Origin: Clostridiales bacterium
GTDB taxonomy: Bacteria > Bacillota > Clostridia > Christensenellales > Aristaeellaceae
Reading direction: 5' to 3'
NCBI GenBank assembly: GCA_024684375.1
Contig: JAIKWZ010000022.1
Span: 1-64,000 of the forward strand
Length of the DNA: 64,000 nucleotides
The position numbers were made by a program, and so were the translations under genes. Of the stretch, positions 60,047 through 64,000 are shown in pieces. How positions within the stretch are numbered: the first letter of the stretch is position 1; every line of letters starts with the position of its first letter. The notes below the pieces were generated by a model. It saw only the letters and a list, made by a program, of their open reading frames with translations, searched no databases and was not told the origin of the DNA.

Positions 60047-60715
60047 ATGAAGATCGGCGTTATATCCGACACCCATGACCTGATGCGTCCACAGGTGCTG
60101 GAACAGCTCAAGGGCTGTGAGCTCATCCTCCACGCGGGGGATATAAGCAGCCCCGTGATACTCGACAGCCTCAGGAACATCGCCCCGGTCAGGGCAGTCA
60201 GGGGCAACAACGACCGGGAGTGGGCTGACGGCCTTCCGCTTACGCTGGAGTTTGAGCTTGGCGGCCTTAAAGTCCTGATGACCCACAAGAAGCGGGACCT
60301 GCCCCGGGACCTGACCCCCTACGACCTGGTAGTGTTCGGCCATTCACATACGTATTACTGCGAATGGGAGGACACGGGGGGCGGCAGGCAGACGCTGCTG
60401 CTCAATCCCGGCAGCTGCGGCCCGCGCAGGTTTTACCAGCCAATCACCATGGCGCTGCTCACGCTTGACGAAAACGGCTTGCACGCAAACAAAATCGACA
60501 TAGGCAGCGTCAAAGAACCGACCCCTCCTCAAACCGAAGCCGACCTCGCAAGCCTGGTCGAGACGGTAGTCAAGGAGACCGCGAAAGGACGCAGCGTGGA
60601 GCAGATCGCGCAGAAGCATGGCATCGATGCCGTCCTGGCAGAGAAGATTGCCCGCCTGTACCTGACCCACCCCGGCGTAACGGTGGAAGGCATACTTAAA
60701 AAGATGGGAGTGTGA
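60047..60715 (+). CDS. YfcE/MJ0936-type metallophosphoesterase with C-terminal helical domain
   Basis: 222-residue phosphodiesterase. Metal ligands in order: SDTHD at 7-11, HAGDIS near 29, GNND near 53, MTHKK near 78 and GHSHT near 98. The core ends near 155. A further 55 residues form a helical extension (SVEQIAQKHGIDAVLAEKIA) that resembles a helix-turn-helix; this is uncommon in the family. Likely two Mn ions. Cotranscribed with the Nudix gene upstream and the secreted protein downstream. Confidence 0.9.
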   Translation: MKIGVISDTHDLMRPQVLEQLKGCELILHAGDISSPVILDSLRNIAPVRAVRGNNDREWADGLPLTLEFELGGLKVLMTHKKRDLPRDLTPYDLVVFGHSHTYYCEWEDTGGGRQTLLLNPGSCGPRRFYQPITMALLTLDENGLHANKIDIGSVKEPTPPQTEADLASLVETVVKETAKGRSVEQIAQKHGIDAVLAEKIARLYLTHPGVTVEGILKKMGV

Positions 60716-60717
60716 GA

Positions 60718-61836
60718 ATGATGAAAAGCTTTTTTGCCGCCCTGCTGGCCCTGCTTTTGGGCACAAGCCCCATCGCAGAAGCGGGGCTCGTCGTTGGTAC
60801 GGATGTGAGCGCCGCCGACATAACCGACTTTTACTACACCGTGGACGCTTCCACATATCCCCCGCATTACCAGCGCTACCGTTTCTGGGCTGAGGACGGA
60901 AAAAAGTGGTTCTTCCACGAGTCACGCCAGGGAGATTCCTGGCCCCAGACGGAAGAAAACACAGTGTTATCCGGCACGCTGGAGTTGACGGACGAGGAAT
61001 GGAGCAGGTTCATAGACTGCGTCGCGGGCGGCAAGGTGAAGGCCCGCGAGGAAAAACCTGAGGACGGAGACTCCGGCCCCTTCATGTACCTGTACTGGAC
61101 GGGAGACGAGGGCAAGAATCAGCAGTTCAGCTTCGCCTCTTACGAAAAACGGCTGGAATTCGAGGCGCTGTGCGAGAAGCTCGCGGGCAACCATGTGCTT
61201 ACGGCTTTCTTTTTCCGCAGGGGTGGATATATGGTGCCTGTTTCCCGTGAAGTCGCGTTCCGCGAAGGCAAGTATTATCTTATGGATGACGAGACGCCGC
61301 TGCGCGAGCTTGATGCCGCGTTCATCTCCGAACTTGATGATATCATATCCGATCACAAGCTGGAAACCTGGAACGGTTTTCGCGGCAGCAATCCCTATGT
61401 GCTGGACGGCGAAGGCTTTAGCCTTGAATTAGAATACGCGAACGGAAAAAGGGTGTACGCCTCCGGGGAAAACAATTTCCCCGATGGCTACCATTCCGCA
61501 GTAAACGTGATCGAAGAGCTTTTTACTCGGGAAGAGATGGCGCTTATCGCGGGCACGTACAAATACGAAAAAGAGGGCTTCGGGGGAGACTTTACCATCA
61601 CCCTCAACGCGGATGGCACCTACACCTTTTACGAAGGCCCCCTGAGCAGCTACATGGGAAGCGGCACCTGGGAGACATACTACGGCGCTGTGTATATGTA
61701 CGAGGACAAGCAAGCGGGCTTCGACCTCCGTTTCACGTTTGGCCTGCACGACGGAACGCTCTCCTACTCAGGCTCGAATTCCGATGGATTCCCGTACGTG
61801 AAAGTGACGGACGGTGAAAAGTTCATAAAGCAGTAA
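60718..61836 (+). CDS. Secreted protein of unknown function
   Basis: 372-residue exported protein with signal peptide (about 1-22, ending SPIAEAG). Aromatic-rich mature part; a last domain (about 285-372, GTYKYEKEGFGGDFTITLNA then DGTYTFYEG and SYMGSGTWE) looks like a small lipocalin/META-type beta-barrel repeat. ATG 60718 with GGGAG upstream is preferred to GTG 60712. No family named. Last gene of the Nudix-YfcE run. Confidence 0.75.
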   Translation: MMKSFFAALLALLLGTSPIAEAGLVVGTDVSAADITDFYYTVDASTYPPHYQRYRFWAEDGKKWFFHESRQGDSWPQTEENTVLSGTLELTDEEWSRFIDCVAGGKVKAREEKPEDGDSGPFMYLYWTGDEGKNQQFSFASYEKRLEFEALCEKLAGNHVLTAFFFRRGGYMVPVSREVAFREGKYYLMDDETPLRELDAAFISELDDIISDHKLETWNGFRGSNPYVLDGEGFSLELEYANGKRVYASGENNFPDGYHSAVNVIEELFTREEMALIAGTYKYEKEGFGGDFTITLNADGTYTFYEGPLSSYMGSGTWETYYGAVYMYEDKQAGFDLRFTFGLHDGTLSYSGSNSDGFPYVKVTDGEKFIKQ

Positions 61837-61844
61837 AAAACCGC

Positions 61845-61873
61845 GTCAGGTCCCGTTAGCAAGATCTGACGCA
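61845..61873 (+). terminator. Hairpin after the secreted protein gene
   Basis: Stem GCGTCAG/CTGACGC around a 16-base loop, shortly after the stop codon; no clear T-run, so termination may be partial. Confidence 0.45.
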
Positions 61874-61882
61874 CAAAAGCTG

Positions 61883-61920
61883 TGTGCACTGTTGACAAAT
61901 GCACAGTTGTATGCTATTAT
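61883..61920 (+). promoter_or_regulatory. Consensus promoter with dyad for a small RNA
   Basis: TTGACA (61892-61897) and TATTAT (61915-61920) are 17 bp apart. The dyad TGTGCA/TGCACA (61883-61888, 61900-61905) brackets the -35, which suggests an operator. Confidence 0.7.
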
Positions 61921-61926
61921 GTCGCC

Positions 61927-61990
61927 GTTAGCGAAAGCTAATAAAGTTACCGCAGCCTCCCTCCCAATCGGCTGCGGTAATGCTTTTATT
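61927..61990 (+). ncRNA. Candidate small RNA with C-rich loop
   Basis: Between promoter and terminator lies about 64 bases without a coding frame. Hairpin 1 is TTAGC/GCTAA with a GAAA tetraloop (61928-61941). Hairpin 2 has an 11-bp stem TTACCGCAGCC/GGCTGCGGTAA (61947-61957, 61970-61980) with loop TCCCTCCCAATC and ends in TGCTTTTATTT. The C-rich loop could pair with ribosome sites, as in other Firmicutes small RNAs. It is convergent to queT and its terminator also fits queT. Confidence 0.5.
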
Positions 61991-62531
61991 TGGTCAGCAG
62001 CTCGTCGGGCAGGCGGTACACCGCCTGATAGAGTATCGTGCCGACCAGGAACACCGATAACGCCTCGCCGATGCCCACTGTGAGCATGGTCAGGGGCAGG
62101 TAACCTAAGCCGTGCGCTTCTTCCGCGCCAAAGCCGCTGAAACCGTAGCACGCCCATACCACCGTGCCCACGATGAGCGCATTGAGTATAACCGGGAAGC
62201 TTACGGCCAGCCAGTAGCGTGAAGTCTTCACCTTGGGCTTATTGTAACCCACTTTGTAGGTGAGATACGCCGCCGCAAGAGTAGTCAGTGAGCCGAAAAT
62301 AACGTCCCAGATCACGCCGCCGCCGATCAGGTTGGCGATCAGACAGCCTATGAACAGGCCGGGTATCGCTTCCGGCATGAACAGGGGCAGTACGCACAGC
62401 GCTTCCGACAGTCTTAACTGTATCGCGTATTTGTCCAGTCCCATCAGATGGGTTATGTAAGTCAGGATCACGTAGATCGCCGCGATCGCGGCGCCGCGGG
62501 TAATGTAAGAAACCGAAAACTCTTTCTTCAT
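61986..62531 (-). CDS. queT: QueT-family queuosine precursor transporter
   Basis: 181-residue membrane protein of the QueT (DUF988) ECF-type S-component group. Conserved segments: YITRGAAIAAIYVILTYITH at 9-28, IQLRLSEALCVLPLFMPEAI near 37-56, LFIGCLIANLIGG near 59 and the C-terminal LTVGIGEALSVFLVG. It should bring in preQ1/preQ0-like queuosine precursors with a shared ECF module. A preQ1-I-like riboswitch candidate lies in its leader. Confidence 0.9.
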   Translation of the reverse strand: MKKEFSVSYITRGAAIAAIYVILTYITHLMGLDKYAIQLRLSEALCVLPLFMPEAIPGLFIGCLIANLIGGGVIWDVIFGSLTTLAAAYLTYKVGYNKPKVKTSRYWLAVSFPVILNALIVGTVVWACYGFSGFGAEEAHGLGYLPLTMLTVGIGEALSVFLVGTILYQAVYRLPDELLTK

Positions 62532-62543
62532 GGTTCAAAATAC

Positions 62544-62564
62544 GGGCCTGCTCACGGCAGGCCC
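62544..62564 (-). terminator. Leader terminator hairpin before queT
   Basis: Stem GGGCCTGC/GCAGGCCC around CGTGA, followed on the minus strand by GTATTTT. It lies between the riboswitch candidate and the start codon, where an expression platform would be. Confidence 0.6.
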
Positions 62565-62574
62565 ATCTCCTTTT

Positions 62575-62614
62575 CCTGGTTTTGTTTAAGGACAGGATGG
62601 ACCTCGAACTGTCC
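62575..62614 (-). promoter_or_regulatory. Candidate preQ1-I riboswitch
   Basis: On the minus strand stem GGACAG/CTGTCC encloses a loop that begins TTC and ends ATC, followed by the A-rich tail TTAAACAAAACCAGG. Loop GGT can pair with tail ACC to form the pseudoknot. This matches the layout of preQ1-I aptamers (stem, TTC loop, A-rich tail) and the gene it precedes is a queuosine-precursor transporter. Confidence 0.6.
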
Positions 62615-62700
62615 GTTATATTCCGCCCCCGGGAAGGAGGGGGAGAAACTGCATTCATGCCGGGCGGCATTCCGGCCCGAGCCCGTGGCAGGGCACGAGC

Positions 62701-64000
62701 TTATTTCTTTTTGTAAACCTTATCCAGCGCGTACCTGCGGTTTTTTATGTAGCTTTTCAAAAACGTGATGTTTTCTGTGAATGTCTTGCCTGTTTTGTAG
62801 TTCAATGCCGCTATCGCATCGTTCCTTTTTACTATCGGATAAAGGATGAAATCGGCCAGGGCAGATGCGCGCACCTGGTTGGCGTACTGGTCAATGGACT
62901 TAAGTATGCCTTTGCTGTCCTTTTCATTCCCGATAAAGATGTTCATCGCCTTGGAATAGGTTTTGGAGTAGGCCGATTTGGCCGCCTTTACAAAGTCATC
63001 GTGCTTCATGCCCCGTGTCAGCCAGGTCCAGGTTTTGGTATTGCTGTCGGGCATGAGCAGCCGCGCGGACCTTGAGTCTGATTCCCTGACGCCCCACACG
63101 TTGTCCTGGTCCCATACGGGGCTGAAATATACTTTGCCGTCCACTTTGTCCGAGTCTTTGTACATGTAAAACAATTTGTCATCAAAATCATTGGTTGTCT
63201 CCGCCTGAAGGTACCTGTGCACGAAGGAATTCAGGTCCACCAGCTCGGTGTAGTGCTTGCCTGTCTTGGGATCCCTGCCGTCGGAAGAAAACAGCGCGTC
63301 CTCTATGGACTGGAACAGCGAGGAAATATAGTCGATCTGGGCCTTGCTGGCGTATTTGGGCTCCTGCAGGGTAAAGCAATATCCCCGGGAGGTTACAAAG
63401 CCGCTCTCCTCGCTCAGGAAACGCGAGGGATGGTTGGCTTGGATCAGATAGCCGCCCGTTATGTCATCCGGCACGATGGGTATGATATGGTACTTCTTTG
63501 CCCCGGGCTCTGTTCCGCCCACCGAGACCGCTTCCGTTTTGGCCAGGTCGATGTTCGGGTTCAGCTTTTCCAGCTTTTCTTCCTGATTGGTGATGTTGAG
63601 CCTGTTTTTACCGATCTCAGCCTTTTCCGTCAGCAGGTACAGCCCCTTGTATTCATTGTTCACAAAAACGTCCACGGCCTGAGTCCCCGGCACATAGGAG
63701 TATGCCCCGCTGTAACGTGCCAGCGCCAGCGCCATGGTATTGTGTATTTGCGTTTTGTCTATGTAGTTGGCCAGCAGTATCCATGTCTTGTCCGCTGTCA
63801 TTCCGCACAGTGACGCCTTTTTGTCCAGCTTTATCTGGTACGGTTTTTTGTCGTAAGCCGCTGTGGAATTGCCGCGTATGCGGATATATTTGAGCTGGCC
63901 GTTGTATTCCGCCTTTCCATTCGCGTTCACCATGTACATGACGCCGGCTTCTTTGTTTTCCTTGCTTTTGTCGATAAAACTCGTGCTGCCGCTCTTGGTG
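62701..64000 (-). CDS. CotH kinase family protein, 5' end cut by the window
   Basis: 433 residues of a CotH-family protein are visible; the frame stays open to the window edge. Conserved parts: IRIRGNSTAAYDKKPYQIKL, WILLANYIDKTQIHNTMALA, VDVFVNNEYKGLYLLTEKAE, GGYLIQ, DFDDKLFYMYKD and SPVWDQDNVWG (active-site Asp segment). CotH proteins are protein kinases of spore coats, and related secreted ones occur in gut bacteria and with cellulosome-like or surface proteins. The N-terminal part, probably with a signal peptide, is missing from view. Confidence 0.9.
   Translation of the reverse strand, partial: TKSGSTSFIDKSKENKEAGVMYMVNANGKAEYNGQLKYIRIRGNSTAAYDKKPYQIKLDKKASLCGMTADKTWILLANYIDKTQIHNTMALALARYSGAYSYVPGTQAVDVFVNNEYKGLYLLTEKAEIGKNRLNITNQEEKLEKLNPNIDLAKTEAVSVGGTEPGAKKYHIIPIVPDDITGGYLIQANHPSRFLSEESGFVTSRGYCFTLQEPKYASKAQIDYISSLFQSIEDALFSSDGRDPKTGKHYTELVDLNSFVHRYLQAETTNDFDDKLFYMYKDSDKVDGKVYFSPVWDQDNVWGVRESDSRSARLLMPDSNTKTWTWLTRGMKHDDFVKAAKSAYSKTYSKAMNIFIGNEKDSKGILKSIDQYANQVRASALADFILYPIVKRNDAIAALNYKTGKTFTENITFLKSYIKNRRYALDKVYKKK

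Overview
The window looks like chromosome from an anaerobic, fairly GC-rich member of the Clostridia (Firmicutes). Evidence: Shine-Dalgarno sites of the AAGGAGG type, sigma-A promoters, rho-independent terminators, a 'reverse' rubrerythrin with its rubredoxin domain first, and a BMP-type nucleoside importer. A more exact name cannot be given from sequence alone. No rRNA, tRNA or CRISPR array was seen.

Layout. 1-5.7 kb: oligopeptide ABC importer (binding protein cut by the window edge, two permeases, one fused double ATPase). 5.7-9.9 kb, minus strand: MacAB-like efflux operon with two adaptor proteins. 10-15.1 kb, minus: aspartate kinase - YbaB - RecR - short AlaRS - SDR run. 15.2-16.1 kb, minus: two small phage-like genes. 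16.1-21.6 kb: an XRE regulator translationally joined to uvrB, then uvrA. 21.7-23.5 kb: an AT-rich, apparently foreign gene next to a gene remnant. 23.6-30 kb: SGNH lipoprotein, DUF308 membrane protein, Nudix enzyme, DUF218 membrane protein and a large secreted repeat protein.

30.4-49.3 kb is an 18.8-kb integrative element bounded by a 20-bp direct repeat. It sits in the 3' end of the rubrerythrin gene and supplies a replacement C-terminus; the displaced host 3' end survives at the far end beside the integrase. Its cargo is a WYL regulator, a complete type I restriction-modification operon (hsdM, DUF4238, hsdS, DUF4268, hsdR), a serine resolvase, an ArdC-type antirestriction protein, a ribbon-helix-helix regulator with three operator-like repeats on a divergent promoter, a DEAD/DEAH helicase beside a five-hairpin array, and a tandem paralogue pair. 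No relaxase, secretion or capsid gene is visible.

49.2-55.4 kb: rubrerythrin and a BMP-type (nucleoside-like) ABC importer operon. 55.4-61.8 kb: a run of small enzymes (CPT-like kinase, three GNATs, FMN reductase, AraC/GyrI regulator, Nudix, YfcE phosphoesterase, secreted protein). 61.9-62.6 kb: a candidate small RNA with its own promoter and terminator, and QueT with a candidate preQ1-I riboswitch. The window ends inside a CotH-family gene.

Most noteworthy: the rubrerythrin-targeting element and its att core over the diiron-motif codons; the accessory genes inside the type I RM operon and the TAEL repeats of hsdS; the RHH divergent operator; the hairpin array; the 61.9-kb small RNA; and the XRE-uvrB operator pair.
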